Positions 45,066 through 56,970 are shown, counted from the first letter of the stretch. The stretch is 64,000 bases of DNA from Phytophthora quininea (GCA_011947345.1 JAAVTG010000365.1:41859-105858), one strand, 5' to 3'. The notes: generated by a model not told the origin, from the letters alone. Made by a program: numbers and translations.

Positions 45066-47479
45066 CTATCGACAACGTAAATTTCGGTGAAATTGAAGCA
45101 GCTGCTGTATCTGTGCAGATAGAATCCCCGAAGAGGCTACGGACAGAGAGCATTATCTGCATTAGTGTCCTGACAAGCGGGGCAGGACACGAGCGTGATG
45201 AGGGGCGGAACGACAGGTAAATGACGCACATACCAGGTGTGCGCGATGCACCGCGTGAAGCTGCTCAAATATACGAGGTGGTTCTGTGTCGGGTGCTCCC
45301 GTATGGTACGTTGTTCTTGCGCTGCTTTTTCGCTAAGTGAACAGACAACTTTGGTTCTGGTAGCAGGAATTAAATGTGTTGTGGGAGAGGCCGCCCCAAT
45401 ACCTGCTTTAAAATTGGCACAGCGACCAGAAGAATGAAACAGCTGTTGGCGAGTATGCTGTCACACGCTTGCGTGGGGCGCAATCGTACGACTTGGACAT
45501 GTGCGTACATGTGTGTGCGTACAAGCGTACGACTCATGCATATTCAAGCTAGTGTGTGTTTGAGGGCGGCGGGCGCGTATTTTTACGGTGGCGCGTTTCT
45601 ATTTAGAACTGGCTACAAAGATAAGAACAAGAGGTTTAGTTGAAAGGAACGAAGGGCAGAGAGCGCCAGGAAATGCAGCTAGCACTGACTCAATCACACT
45701 CGCTTTTCATTTTCCAATCTCGACCACAAGCTTTCTTCCTCTCAACTCAGCGCTACGCCAACTTCCTTGTTCGGCTATCTGTTAAATCTCGGCTTGCGCT
45801 TATGAGAGAGTAAGAGGAAAAGTAAGTATATTTTCGAGGCGTATCGAACGGCACTAACACTTTTCTGCTACCAGGATTCTTACCTTAGTATATCCGGACC
45901 TGGACTCGATGAATCCTCGCCTGGACCTGGCCTCCTTCCAACACTACCTTGTCGAGCTTCAGCGCATTCACGATTGGGGTTCAGGCTCACAATACATGCG
46001 ACGTTGCTGCCGTGTTGACCAGGATGAATGAATTAGGATGGAGTGGTTGTGATAAAATTCCCATGTGCTATATTACTTTCTCCAACATGTCACGATCAAT
46101 TTGGCTTGTCAAGCCATATATGGCAGAATATGTTGTGCGCGCCTTGTTGTGCGATTGGGTTATATTCGTGAGTAATTTTGTACTTGCAGAGTTTAGTTCA
46201 GGGTTGGTCTACAAAATTCTAAATAAAATTATGCTGGATCACCAACATATCGAACTTAGATAGACTTCGCGCATCCGATGGGGTTTGAAGGGTTAACGGG
46301 ATAGTAGGCTGTTGTCAGTGGAGGAAGGCTCGATTCCTCCCAGCGGTAGCTGCAGCTGAAACGAAAGATCATTTTTAGCGCGCCATAGGACGAGGCGACT
46401 ATTGTAATGCCGGTAATGATAAAAAGCCCACTCAACTTTTCCTCAACTACTTCATGCGCATGATGGGGACGTCAGTACCGCTAGACTTTCTCCACTCCAC
46501 TAGAATGGGGACAAAACAGTCGGTACTGAGATGTGGGGACTTGCGTGACTTGTCTGAAAACAAGGTCAACTCGATAGTGAAATCCCGCACAGTGCGTCTC
46601 TGGCGGGATAGGCCCTGGGCTGCAACGTTGAGGGCAGGTGGAGGTGTAACTCTATCGTAGTGTCGTGCTTCTCAAGAAGAGTACAAAATGATAAGTGATT
46701 GAATTAGATTGCTAGTTACGTGGTGAAACAGTTTTTTCGCAAACATCGTGCCTTGTCATCAGCAGCAACACAAACTCAAAAGAGATCACGTCCTCTCGAT
46801 CATGTCGTCACTGTTATCCTTCACTAGCGCGCGATTTTTTCTGGTGACGCCAAGTCGTCCTGGAATTCAATTGAGGCCACCCTCACGTGACCCTCTCGAC
46901 ATCTACACATGAGAACGATTTTTTACATCCGGACAGAGTCCCAGGCGTATAAGCATGCAATGAACGACATCGACATGGTTAAAATGCTATTGGAGATCTT
47001 GCCAAATTACCCGAACTTTAAAGTTCAAACTCATTTTTGTGCGGCCGCCGTTCTGCAGAAGGAGGTCCGAAGTAGGAGTGGTGAGACCATTCAGGAAGTC
47101 CCATGGAAACACATTTGAACTTGGAATCAGTTAGTGAAAATGACAAACCAGGTTTGTGTCCACGTTCGCGGGTGATGCTGTTGTGAATTTTTCGACAGCG
47201 AAAGCTTAAATGAATCTATTCATTATTGTGTGTACATAAACCACGGAGTCAGCCTACGGATCATGTGTGGATTCTAATAAACACAAATTGAGAGGTATAT
47301 TTCGATTTGCAGAGGCTTTGGCCATTTTCAAGCAGATGCATGATTGATATGAAGCATCAGTAACGAACTACTAACTACAAATTGCTTAGTGCAATACTAA
47401 ATAGCTGGGCGGATGCAAAACATTATTTCTCAAAGCAGCAATCAATCCTCTCTGTTATATTAGCTAAATAGGGTTTATA
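45066..47479. other. Repeat-poor spacer, short ORFs only
   Basis: ORFs at 45949-46263 (104 codons) and 46909-47118 (69 codons) have no recognised domain. A GTGCGTACATG-type purine/pyrimidine tract lies near 45500. A hairpin GGAGGAA...TTCCTCC sits at about 46319-46340. I see no supported gene. Confidence 0.35.
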
Positions 47480-47513
47480 GGATATGCCGGGGTCGACAGG
47501 CCCCGACATATCC
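47480..47513. other. Strong 13-bp hairpin upstream of the DDE transposase
   Basis: GGATATGCCGGGG pairs with CCCCGACATATCC across an 8-nt loop with a single mismatch. It is followed by GATACCGATTTCCGATCTCCGATCTCCG, a short run of CCGAT(C/T)T words. It lies about 50 bp before the first ATG of the transposase ORF and could be part of a transposon end or 5' UTR. Confidence 0.6.
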
Positions 47514-47565
47514 GATACCGATTTCCGATCTCCGATCTCCGAAACATTGTAGTCCACACAAAAAG

Positions 47566-49454
47566 ATGGAGCCAGTGCAAGCGTACGTGGAGAAACTGCC
47601 CCAGCAAGATGTGAAGCGGCTTACATGTGAGGCCATGGCAGCGAAGAGGTTTCCCCTGTGCTACAGTACCCTGAATCTAGTCGAGAAGAGTCTCTACTCT
47701 CTACTCTGTTTTCGTGGCCTGTCGTTGTGTAGGTTCCTGAGTGCGTGCAGCCTTCTCGAAAGCCATTTTGTGTCGTTCAAGGATGTACATGCTCCCCGCG
47801 ACTGCGAGAGTTCAACCAGCGAGTGGTGGAGGAGGTGGACACGAAGTGTCATCTTCTCTACATCAAATACCAGTGCACGGGAGACTCTAAAACTTCGTTC
47901 TCAACTGTTAGTCCCTTGTACTTGCAGCGACAGGCACATCTGCTTTTGCACTTCTGCTACGTGCTAACTAAGAAGTATGGACTTTCAAAGCATGTTATGG
48001 AGCTAGTTCAGGAGGGCATGCTGTCTTTTCATGGACTATCAAGCGCGGTGAGCAACCTCAAGAGGCGTCGTGAAAAACGTTATTACAAGTTGTTGGCTCT
48101 GTTTGCAGATGAAGTGCGCAAGAACCAGCTTTTGAGCTCTACGTACTTAGCGCCACCACCGCCCACACCGGCACAATACTGTGCTAAGCAAAATCCCGTT
48201 GGAACTGAAACAATGTCGGCGGCTTGGCTTCAGGAATCTCGCATTTACAGTTCGTTGTGTGAGCAATTGATTCGGAGTCTCAAAGTGAAAAAAGCGCTAC
48301 GGGTCGATCACTCTGTAAAGTTTTGTAAGAAATTGCAAATTTGGACTGGGGGAACAGGCAAGAGAGGGAGTATGACGGACGCCAAAATGCTGCTGCTGCT
48401 TCAAAATGAAGTAGGACAAATTATTGGCCGCAGGTTGACCCGGTCGGAGAACAATGATGAAACTCGCGAATTACTCGAGCACGTGAAGAGCTCGTTTCCT
48501 GAAGATGGCGAGGAGTGCTATATCATCAGTGACAATGCAAACTCAATCCGCGGCATGGTAAGCGATGTGTTTGGAGCTGCCGTGAGCGTCCGCCAGGATC
48601 CATTTCATGTCGTTCAGAGATTTACTGAGAAAGTCAAAGACAGACGACTAAGAAAAGCAGTGGCAAAGAGACTGCACGAAGCACTTTACACTGTCGATGG
48701 ACACCTGCGGGTGCCAGCTGAAATGGCTGCTAAAGTTCAGGTAGCACTAAGTGGAATTTCGTATCATGATATAAATTGCACCATGCAAGAGTGGAGAGGC
48801 AGTCTGAGCAGCAACCTCGAACAAATTCAGCGAGGCGATCTCTACGTGAAGACAAACACGTACCAGGAAGGTGGCGGAAACAGCGTTCGGGTGCTGTCTA
48901 CGAGTCAGTTGGAAGGATTTCACTCCGCACTGAAAAACTCCTCGCCCGGTCTGTATCCGCCGAAGTGGGGCTTCGAGTTCTGGATGTGTTTATCTTGCGA
49001 CATAATCTCACGATCGGCTCGAACTACGGCCGCAATCCACCACTACAGCACTCTGATATTGTTACACTTGCTCAGACGCCGCGGCATAATACCAGAATCA
49101 CCACAACTCGAATTCGTGTCAAGGCTGCTGTCATCTCCGCTGGCGGTGCCGAAGTATCGCTCTGTCACCGACCACGATTTTGGATTTGAGAAGTGGGGTC
49201 AACTGTTTACTACAGCGCGCGTAGATACGGGAGCATTGGAGTTGAATTTACACCACGCCCAACAGCACGGCAGCACGATTAAAGAACTCCTGTCGAAGCA
49301 AGCCGTATTTGCCAACACCAGCCGCCTTCCAAAGTCGGCCTTCTTCAACACACTTTGCCTCACCGAGTTCAACTATGAAGCCGCCGCTGGGTTTTCATCA
49401 GAGGAGCTCACCCTGTTGCGGCAGCTGCGATCAGAGCAGGCAAACTCTGGATGA
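47566..49454 (+). pseudogene. DDE-type transposase-like protein of unresolved family
   Basis: An N-terminal frame (MEPVQAYVEKLPQQDVKRLT) shifts near 47760 into a 569-codon ORF. That ORF shows a catalytic-core-like layout: ALRVDHSVKFCKKLQIW with Asp near residue 188, CYIISDNANSIRGMVSDVFG near 262, VRQDPFHVVQRFTEKV near 285, and STSQLEGFHSALKN with Glu near 390. The DNxxSIR and DPFHVVQR motifs recall the DDE domain also seen in the vertebrate host gene HMGXB3 and in ISL3-like transposases; this is memory-based and not a firm family call. The long uninterrupted core suggests a fairly young copy. Upstream Cys residues (CVVQGCTC, YQCTG) could form a zinc-binding region. Confidence 0.6.
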
Positions 49455-49487
49455 ATTTGGACGGATTGTGCCTTAGTCGCGACGGTC

Positions 49488-49952
49488 ATGTTCAACATCG
49501 TAGCGACATCCAATTCCAACAAGCACCTGAAACTTAGACGACGCAGCTATGCCACAATTGCATCAAAATTCGAAGCGCTCGCGAAGCTCAAGACGGGGAA
49601 ATCAAGATCCACAACACGGCCTCAATTATTCCGCTATCAGTATCAAGATCCCGTCTCAAATGCTCTCAGTGGGCACGAGCAAGCGTTCCAGATCGATCTG
49701 TTTAACGCCCTTCGACAGATGCATAACCTTCGCAAGAAACGTCAAGTTTTCGTCAGACTGTATGACTTTGCGTCCTGTGTATGTCAAGGTATTCACCAGC
49801 GATCATCAGAAGACCTGCTCTCCAGATGGGAAAATCTAAAGCGTGCATCCAACAGAGGTGCCTCCCTGAAAATCAAGCTTAAAATCCCACCTGAGATGTT
49901 GCCAAGCGTGCGTGCAACGCCACGTAAAGCTAAAATGCCTGTGTCGTCGTGA
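49488..49952 (+). CDS. Hypothetical ORF downstream of the transposase
   Basis: A 154-residue basic protein beginning 34 bp after the transposase stop on the same strand. It contains RRRSYATIASKFEALAKLKT, then DLFNALRQMHNLRKKRQVFV and SRWENLKRASNRGASLKIKL. It has no recognised domain. Proximity suggests it is either the C-terminal part of the transposase cut off by a stop or a second element-encoded protein. A further 63-codon frame lies at 50022-50213, ending just before the solo LTR. Confidence 0.4.
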   Translation: MFNIVATSNSNKHLKLRRRSYATIASKFEALAKLKTGKSRSTTRPQLFRYQYQDPVSNALSGHEQAFQIDLFNALRQMHNLRKKRQVFVRLYDFASCVCQGIHQRSSEDLLSRWENLKRASNRGASLKIKLKIPPEMLPSVRATPRKAKMPVSS

Positions 49953-50238
49953 ACCGAGATTGCTACGAAAATTTGTCGAAGTTGTTACCATTTTCCAAGA
50001 TGGCAACTTGCGGACCGGCGAGTGGAGTTGGGGCGATGTGTGCGAGCCTTCGCAGAGGCATTTGTAAACGCAACTCTGTCCACTTTCAAGTTGCAAGTCA
50101 TCTACGAAAAAGAGGGCGCAGCTGAAATTAGCCTCAACGACCAACCTGATAACGGTTTAACAATTGTGCGACTTTTGACCGATCTAATGTTTGTTTCCAA
50201 TAAATTAGAATAAAGAAAAAGTAAAATTGTAGGACATC

Positions 50239-50243
50239 AATTA
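50239..50243. repeat. Left target-site duplication of solo LTR (AATTA)
   Basis: It matches 50486-50490 exactly. Confidence 0.85.
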
Positions 50244-50485
50244 TGTGCAAATATGGTCGACTCCACTCCAGATAGAACTTATCCGGTGTCGAAGGCCTTT
50301 ACGGTCGCTTTAGCGTTGAGGAAGCGAGTTGGAGAGCAACAGGAAGCTGCTCGACGACAAGATGTAAACGAGATCTTGTGACTGTTGGAGAAAATAACAA
50401 AGTGTATTTGCTTTAAACCCCGCTTTGTGGTTTCTGTTGCTACTTTTGTCCGTTTCAACACCACAGTTCTAATGGGGCTATGACA
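50244..50485 (-). repeat. Solo LTR of the E3 family
   Basis: 242 bp, collinear with both LTRs of E3 and more than 95% identical by eye, with TG...CA termini and a perfect AATTA duplication. No internal region is present, so it is the product of LTR-LTR recombination. It lies about 1 kb from the full-length E3 copy, but the different target duplications show that they are separate insertions. Confidence 0.92.
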
Positions 50486-50490
50486 AATTA
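50486..50490. repeat. Right target-site duplication of solo LTR (AATTA)
   Basis: It matches 50239-50243 exactly. Confidence 0.85.
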
Positions 50491-50828
50491 GCTATCTTCG
50501 ACTTTTTTAAGCTACTAAAAATGAATTGAGGCTAAAGCAGAGCTTTTGCTATTTTACTATTTTGGGGGGTTATACGTTTTACTGGGATCTGTCCCGCGAC
50601 CAAGTGCACCACTTCTGACCACATCTGACCATTTCTCACCACATCTTGTCCCGACCGATTGTCCCGCACAGCCCCCGTATCCGGCTCACAAAAGAAAGCT
50701 GCTTGGGGTGACGCGCTGGGCGACCGCCAACGCGCCAAGCGCCATCTAGCGCGCATGTCGCCCCCACAAAGAGAGTGTCTATGCTGGAGCAGCCACACGA
50801 GGTACAAACAATGAACACGAAAGCTCTA

Positions 50829-51410
50829 TTATGTTGGATAGTAATGTGATAAACACGTCTGATCTTTCTGTTTGCTAGCATTTGTGCAGTACGGGTTTTC
50901 ACTTAGGTCTCCGTATCGCTTTTTGCGACGCCGACAGCTTTCACACGATGTTCTCTTGCGGTTGAGCGCCGATGTTCCAGCGGCCGAAGGCTGCTCAGGT
51001 AGATCTTGAGTACGTTTTGATCGTGGCTTCGAGAAGTTAAGCCGGCATCGCAGAGCATTCATGGAGATATGTGAACCTGGGTCTGGATACAGCTTTGAAT
51101 ACGCGTCGTAGATGACATTCCACTTGCCACTTCTGTTTGGCAGGCCGGCTTCAAGCGCCCGAAGTCTGGCAATATTTTCTTCCGAAATGAATGCGGGCGG
51201 TGGCGAGTGAAGTGGCCTTGTTGAAGCATGAGTTAGAACGCTCTCAGTGTTTGCAAAAATGACGAGATCGTCGCTGAGGCAGGGTGAGGTTTCTCCTGGT
51301 GACTGCGATGGACTCGGGCGAGATGATGACGACACGGTATCGTCCGAATGGAGTTGCATTGGGGTCATCGACGTCCTTTTAAAAACTACAACAAACTGCA
51401 GATCGGACAT
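50829..51410 (-). CDS. Hypothetical protein, basic C-terminus
   Basis: A 193-residue ORF on the strand opposite the membrane-protein gene whose 5' end it overlaps. The N-terminal third is Ser/Thr/Pro rich. The middle has ISEENIARLRALEAGLPN and GKWNVIYDAYSKLYPDPG, which look globular and could be a small helical DNA-binding fold. The end has CESCRRRKKRYGDLSENPYC. No family recognised. The overlap with gene 1 on the other strand means at most one of them is likely to be coding over the shared 150 bp. Confidence 0.35.
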   Translation of the reverse strand: MSDLQFVVVFKRTSMTPMQLHSDDTVSSSSRPSPSQSPGETSPCLSDDLVIFANTESVLTHASTRPLHSPPPAFISEENIARLRALEAGLPNRSGKWNVIYDAYSKLYPDPGSHISMNALRCRLNFSKPRSKRTQDLPEQPSAAGTSALNRKRTSCESCRRRKKRYGDLSENPYCTNASKQKDQTCLSHYYPT

Positions 51411-51500
51411 CGTGGCATGTACTTGGTCGAGAGACTACATGCGTTCCAAGCGTATTGCCAGAAGACTTTGGCCTTCGAGCCTTACTGGTCTGCTTTTTTG
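51259..51500 (+). pseudogene. Membrane-protein gene 1, N-terminal part (interrupted by E3)
   Basis: Starting at the ATG at 51259 (MTRSSLRQGEV), the reading becomes recognisable at VIDVLLKTTTN. After a frame change near 51390 it continues as LQIGHRGMYLVERLHAFQAY. This aligns with the N-termini of genes 2 and 3 (QIGNRPYYSVERMLAFKDYY and QIGHRSHYSVERLLSFRDYC). It stops within the first membrane segment, where E3 is inserted, and resumes at 57249. This explains why the right-hand part lacks an N-terminus. Confidence 0.72.
51496..51500. repeat. Left target-site duplication of E3 (TTTTG)
   Basis: It matches 57244-57248. Counting it once joins the two halves of gene 1 in frame (tct gct ttt ttg acc cca). 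Confidence 0.85.
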
Positions 51501-51742
51501 TTGTAAATATGGTCGACTCCACTCCAGATAGAACTTATCCGGTGTCGAAGACCTTTACGGTCGCTTTAGCGTTGAGGAAGCGAGTTGGAGAGCAACAGGA
51601 AGCTGCTCGACGACAAGATGTAAACGAGATCTTGTGACTGTTGGAGAAAATAACAAAGTGTATTTGCTTTAAACCCCCGCTTTGTGGTTTCTGTTGCTAC
51701 TTTTGTCCGTTTCAACACCACAGTTCTAATGGGACTGTGACA
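51501..51742 (-). repeat. 3' LTR of E3 (left copy)
   Basis: On the minus strand it begins TGTCACAGTCCCATTAG. It differs from the right copy by GAAGACC/GAAGGCC, GTCGCTT/GTCACTT and ATAACAAAG/ATAACGAAG (left/right). At two of the three sites the right copy, and at two of three sites this copy, agree with the solo LTR. Confidence 0.92.
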
Positions 51743-54700
51743 CGAACTCCTTCAGAACGAGGTCCTCCTGGCTGAACGTCCAACTGCGAATTTTATATCC
51801 GTGCAGATAATGCTGCTGATTTTGTTCTTGTAGTCTGGTTGACCTTCTCGTCGGTAGGTTATTCGCTCGTCGATGATATTCACGGATCAAGCTGGGCACT
51901 GAGAGTAAGTTTGCTGTTGGTTCCCAGGTGATATCGTCTGATTTCCCCACCCACTTGCACTTGTATTGCTCTGAGCCATCTCTTTTGATTCGATGATCTA
52001 GTATTGCCTCGATGAGATGGCCTTCGGATCCATCTTTAAGTCGTATTGTCGGTATTGTTGAGTCTCGCACACAGCCCGTTGTGTCCTTGACGAACTTCTT
52101 CAGCGCCATGGTGTGGAAAACCGGATGAATCTGCAATTCGTGCGGTAGATTAAGCTCATAACTTGCTCCATCATGCAGAATTTTCAGCACTTCATACGGC
52201 CCAATCCATTTCGACGCCAACTTTCGTTGCACGGCGCCAATTGTCTTCGGGTTGAAATCTTTAGTAGAGATAAGAACCATATCGCCAATCTTGAATTTCT
52301 GATCGCGTCTCCCTCTGTCGTAGTAAAGCTTCATTTTTTCAGCACTTGTCCGAAGTTGAGCTTGTATAGAACGCAATATTTTTTCCACGTGCGCCACAAA
52401 CTTGCTCGCTGTCTCACAGTTCGTGTTCGGAAGTGCTAAATCCGTTGGAAGTTTGGGCGAATATCCCAAGTCTGCCACAAATGGACTCATTTCGATACTT
52501 GACTGGTATCGACTGTTGTAAGCAAATTCCGCTAGCGCTAAGTATTGGTCCCAATCATCTTGAAACCCGCTAACGTAGTGCCGGAGGTAGCCTGGAAGAA
52601 TTCCATTGATTCTTTCGACTTGCCCGTCGGTTCGTTGGTGATGAGCAGTAGCTAACTTGAGTTTAGTACCTAAAAGTTTTGCACACGATGTCCAGAACTT
52701 CGACGTGAACTTCGAGTCTCTATCGGAGACGATATCCGATGGTAAGCCGTGATGGCGAACATACTCTTTCACGAACAATTTCGCAAGTTCTTCGGCTGAG
52801 ATTGTAGCTACTGTCTCGATAAAACGTGCACGTTTAGTCACCCTGTCAGCAATGACCAAAATCGTGTTATATCCACTTTTGTTTCCGGCAGGCCAGTAAT
52901 AAAATCCATGCCGATTGATGACCATCGGCTCGAAGGGATTTCGAGTGGATGTAATAGACCTGGTGATTTTCCGGTCCTATGCTTATTTCGTTGGCACGAT
53001 TCGCACGTTGCAATATAATACTGAATTTTCTGATGCATTCGTTTCCAGTAGAATCGTTTTTGGACAGCATCATTTGTCTTCTCGACCCCGGGTGTCCAGC
53101 AATGGCAATGTCATGGAGTTCCCATAAGATAGTATGTTGTAACTCAATCGCCTCTTGTGGAATAAAAATACGCGATTCCTCCCCACAGGTCCAACGAATA
53201 AGATTTTCTTCCTCCACAAATGTGAATTTCGCGTTGCCTTTCGTCGGTTTTGGCAAGACTGACTTGCTAAACCCCGCTGTTTGCTGTGCCAGTTGAATCA
53301 TCTTGAGTAGCGACTTCTCTTGCAGTCGTCTGGCTGCATTCATTTGACGCTGTTTCTGTTGTAAGAAGTCAATCTCGAAGTCTGGTCTTCTGCTCATTGC
53401 GTCTGCTACGCTATTTGTCGGCCCAGGTATGTACTTAAATCGCAAGTTAAACTCTGCAAGTAAATTGTACCATCGGCACAGTCGCCGATTTATAGTTTTC
53501 TGCTTCAGCACCCGTTCCAATGAGTGGTGATCTGTTTCGACGAGACCTCCACCATCAAGTAGATAAATTCTCCATATTTGCAGGCAATGCACAATAGCGA
53601 GCATCTCCTGCTCATGGGTCGGGTAGTTTAATTCAGCAGCTTTCATCTTTCGTCCACAGAACGCTATAGGTTGTTCCAGATCTTTGTCGTTCAGCTGGAA
53701 TAACACCCCACCAACCGCGTATCGCGACGCATCCGTTCTCATGTGAAATGGCTTCGTGAAATTTGGGAGAGCTAGGACTGGTGTTTTACTCATCGCAATT
53801 TTCAGGTTTTCAAACGCCAGAATCTGTTCTTTACTCCATTCCAATGTTGACCTCCTCTTTGTTTTCACCAGTTCGAACAACGGCGCACTAATCTCAGAGT
53901 AATTTTTGCAGAATCGCTGCACATACACTGTAGTTCCGAGGAATGACTGCAATGCTCGCACGGAGGTTGGTCGAGGCCATTCTTGGATGACTCGAACTTT
54001 GTCAGGATCAATTCTAACTCCATCTCTCCCCACGAAATCTCCGAGGCACGGAATTTCGGGCGCACACACTACAGACTTGGCTAGCTTTAGATACAGTTTT
54101 TCTCCCGGCATCGTTCGAATACCTTTCGAACTGCTGCAAGGTGTGCCTCCATGTCGTGTGTTTTTGTGAAGATGTAAATGTCGTCAAAATACGTTGCGGT
54201 GAAGTCGCGCAGATCCGCGAAGATTCCTTGTACGATACGGTTGAAAGCTGCTGGCGCGTTGCTGAGGCCCATTGGTATGGCAATGTATTCATATAAGCCA
54301 TCGGGAGTCTGAAACGCCGTAAAAGGGATGTCTTTTTCCCGCATGCGTAGTTGATAATATCCGGAAAGTAAGTCGAAACAACTAAACCAGAATGCCAGAC
54401 TCATGCGATCAATAATCGAGTCTTTCCTTGGCATTGGTGAGGATTGGCGGACGGTTCGCTCATTCATTGCTCTGTAATCGTGAACTACTCTCCACCCCAC
54501 AGGTTTTTAATGCAAAACGTTGGCGCGGCATGTGGTGAATTACTCGGTCGAATTAACCCAGCTCGTAACATAGCTTTCACCCACTCTCGAAGTGCTCGTT
54601 CTTGGTCCGACTTCAGCCTCCATTGCTGTCGATAAACTGCCCCAGTGCCCTCTTTGATCTCCATTTCATGCTCACCATCAGCTGGTGACCCGATTGGTAA

Positions 54701-55440
54701 TTCTGTCCGAAAAATATCTGAGAATTCCTTCAGCAAATGGTACCCAGGATTATCGGCAAAACTTTTCAAGTCTGTAGTTAGTTGTCGTTGTTGTTTATCT
54801 GTGGGTTTCGTTGTTGCAATTGCTGCCGCTGCTACTGCAGCGGAGTACCCATCTTCTTTTAGGACCTCAACATACATTGCGTTGATGGTTGCCTGGGGTA
54901 TGACAGCTGCGAATTCCACATCTTTTTCCAGAATATCTTTTTGCCGTCTTGAGCGAGATGTGCTTCGTGAATCCCCACTTTGCGCTGTAGTATGCACTAC
55001 GTTCTGTCGGTAGTTTTAGGATAGCAAACGGGGACTCTCTTGCTTGTTGCCGTTCCGCGTGAATATCGGGTTTCTGTTTCTCCTGAAGTTTCTTTGCTCG
55101 CTCAACCTCTCCAATGTACTGCTGCTTGCTGTAAACTTGATCGGTTTCCCAGTCAATGATTGGTAGCGCTGTCCGCTTCCATGGAACTCCTAGCATTAAA
55201 TCACAACCGTTTGGGATAAAACAAATGTTGAAATCGAACGTGAGAGACTCCATGTCATCCACGTAAATTTTCAGCGTGATGGTTCTATTTGCTACTTGTT
55301 CCGTCTTGCCGTTAGCGTAGGATACTGCAAAGAACCCCAAATCGATGACATGATGCTCCCATTTGTTTCGTCGGATAAATTCCTCCGACACACCGCAAAA
55401 GTCTGCTCCCTCATCGAAGAATGTTCGACCCTGCGTGTGA
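51743..55440 (-). pseudogene. pol: E3 Pol: protease, RT, RNase H, integrase, chromodomain
   Basis: From the N-terminus: a protease-like FFDEGADFCGVSEEF, where the usual D-S/T-G reads D-E-G. RT follows with APTFCIKNL, VHDYRAMNERT and TYFDDIYIFTK. RNase H has RTDASRYAVGGVLFQ and TDHHSLERVL and ends in ADAMSRRPDF. Integrase has HDIAIAGHPG, CESCQRNK, MDFITGLP, IVSDRDSKF and QRTDGQVERING. The chromodomain is YKCKWVGKSDDITWEP, ending in FVSQSH next to the LTR. Frame changes lie near 54960, 54490, 54100, 53030 and 52900. The cleanest part, integrase core to chromodomain (51726-52870), is intact for about 380 codons. Confidence 0.88.
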
Positions 55441-55610
55441 GTGTCACCGCGTGTGCAGCCGACATTTTTTCAAATACCGTTTTCCCAGCTGTGTGCCAGC
55501 CGCGTTCTTTTGGAAGTAGGCTCGGTTCTCTTCCTTACCTGGGTCAAACACTTGCGACTCTGCATTGGAGGTGGCAGTGTCAGGTCCTGGGATGCCATCC
55601 CCAGAACCGC

Positions 55611-56970
55611 TTAGTTTAAATCACTTTTCAACTTATCCATGTCAGATTTGAGAGAAGACATCATTTTGAGCAGTTGATCCATTCCAACGCTATTGGATGT
55701 CGCTGATGTTGTTGTAGCTGCATTGTTTTTCTTGCTCTTTAACCACTTCGGTTGCAGTTCTGGATGCAACATCCAACACTTATCGGGTGTGTGACCTTGT
55801 TCCGTGCAGTGCATTGGCGTGCACTTCTGCGTGTCGGTTTTCTTTTCGCCCTTGTTCTGACTCCCCTTGCGGGATTTTCCTCCATCGGCCGAGCCAGCGC
55901 TTGCGGATTTCGCTGCACGCTTATTTGACTCTTCAGGCGCTGCACGTGGGTTCATTGTTCGAGCTGCATCGACGAGGTCTTCCAGCGATGTATATTGTTT
56001 CGTCTGGAGAAAATTTTGTAAATCCTGCGATTGCAAGCCTTTCTTAAAGAGAATCAGCTTAAACTTGACGGAGACTTCCTCCGTTCGGGCCAGCTGCAAA
56101 AACTCTTCAATGTACTCGTCCAGCGAGCGACATCTTTGGGTGCAGTCAAACAATCGTGCCACCCGATCTTCCTCGCGAGACTTGGTGAGAAATCGTTGTC
56201 TCATTTTCTTGGCAATTGAGCTCCAGCGCCATTCGCCACTGTATTCCTGCAGTAGCCATGCTTTTGCCTTGCCTTTTGTGTGACTCATCATTAGCTGGCC
56301 GACGCGGAAATCAACTTGTGGTTGTCGAAAAATAACTGGAAAGCTCCATACCACGAGATCATATTGAGCACATACACATCAATGTCTTCACTGTCTTCCC
56401 CGCCAAATATTGGCGTCTCTTTTGCTTGAAAGTCTTGGCTATCCGATCCTCGAGATCGTTTGCTGAGTATGATGTGGTTCCTTCTGGCATTTTGCCCAGC
56501 ACATCCCACTCAGGGTACAGCTCGGAATTATCCACTGCATTTGGACCAGCCATAGATGACATGTCCGTAATGGTTGCCCGCAGATCAGCTACTTCTTCAC
56601 GCTGAGCTTGAGCATCAGATTTCATCTGCTCTATTTCTCCGCGCATTTCGTTTAACTGTCTCGAATGACTCTCCATCGTGGCATAACTTCTGTCCGAAAA
56701 TTGCTGCATTTGCTGAATTACTTCTTGTAGAAGTTCATGAGTTCGTCCTGCTTGTGCCGTACTCTCGTGGTGACGCCGCTCAACTCGCGTGGCAAACGCC
56801 GCCACCGACTCCGTTAAATTTGTTTGGTCCCTTTGTAAGGCATGGAGGGTTTCTTCCAGCCGGGGCAACTTTGTGAGTAGGTCTCGGACTTCGTGCAGTT
56901 CGCTCGAATTGAGTCTGGACGTTGTAGCTCCATTGAAGTCGTCGATGTCGACTCCTTCACGATCATTCAT
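55611..56970 (-). pseudogene. gag: E3 Gag
   Basis: The N-terminal frame from 56970 (MNDREGVDIDDFNG) contains a long coiled-coil-like region with heptad Leu/Glu patterns. After frame changes near 56420 and 56310 the Gag core continues as SHTKGKAKAWLLQEYSGEWR, then MRQRFLTKSREEDRVARLFD and FKKGLQSQDLQNFL. A basic linker leads to a zinc-finger-like MHCTEQGHTPDKCW, then LHPELQPKW, a signature I associate with oomycete gypsy Gag proteins. The first Cys of the finger is displaced (CTPMHC). Stop at 55611-55613. Confidence 0.85.

Noticed and set aside
46319..46340. GGCTCGATTCC resembling a tRNA B box
   Set aside because: It sits in a simple GGAGGAA/TTCCTCC hairpin; no acceptor stem, D arm or anticodon arm can be built around it.
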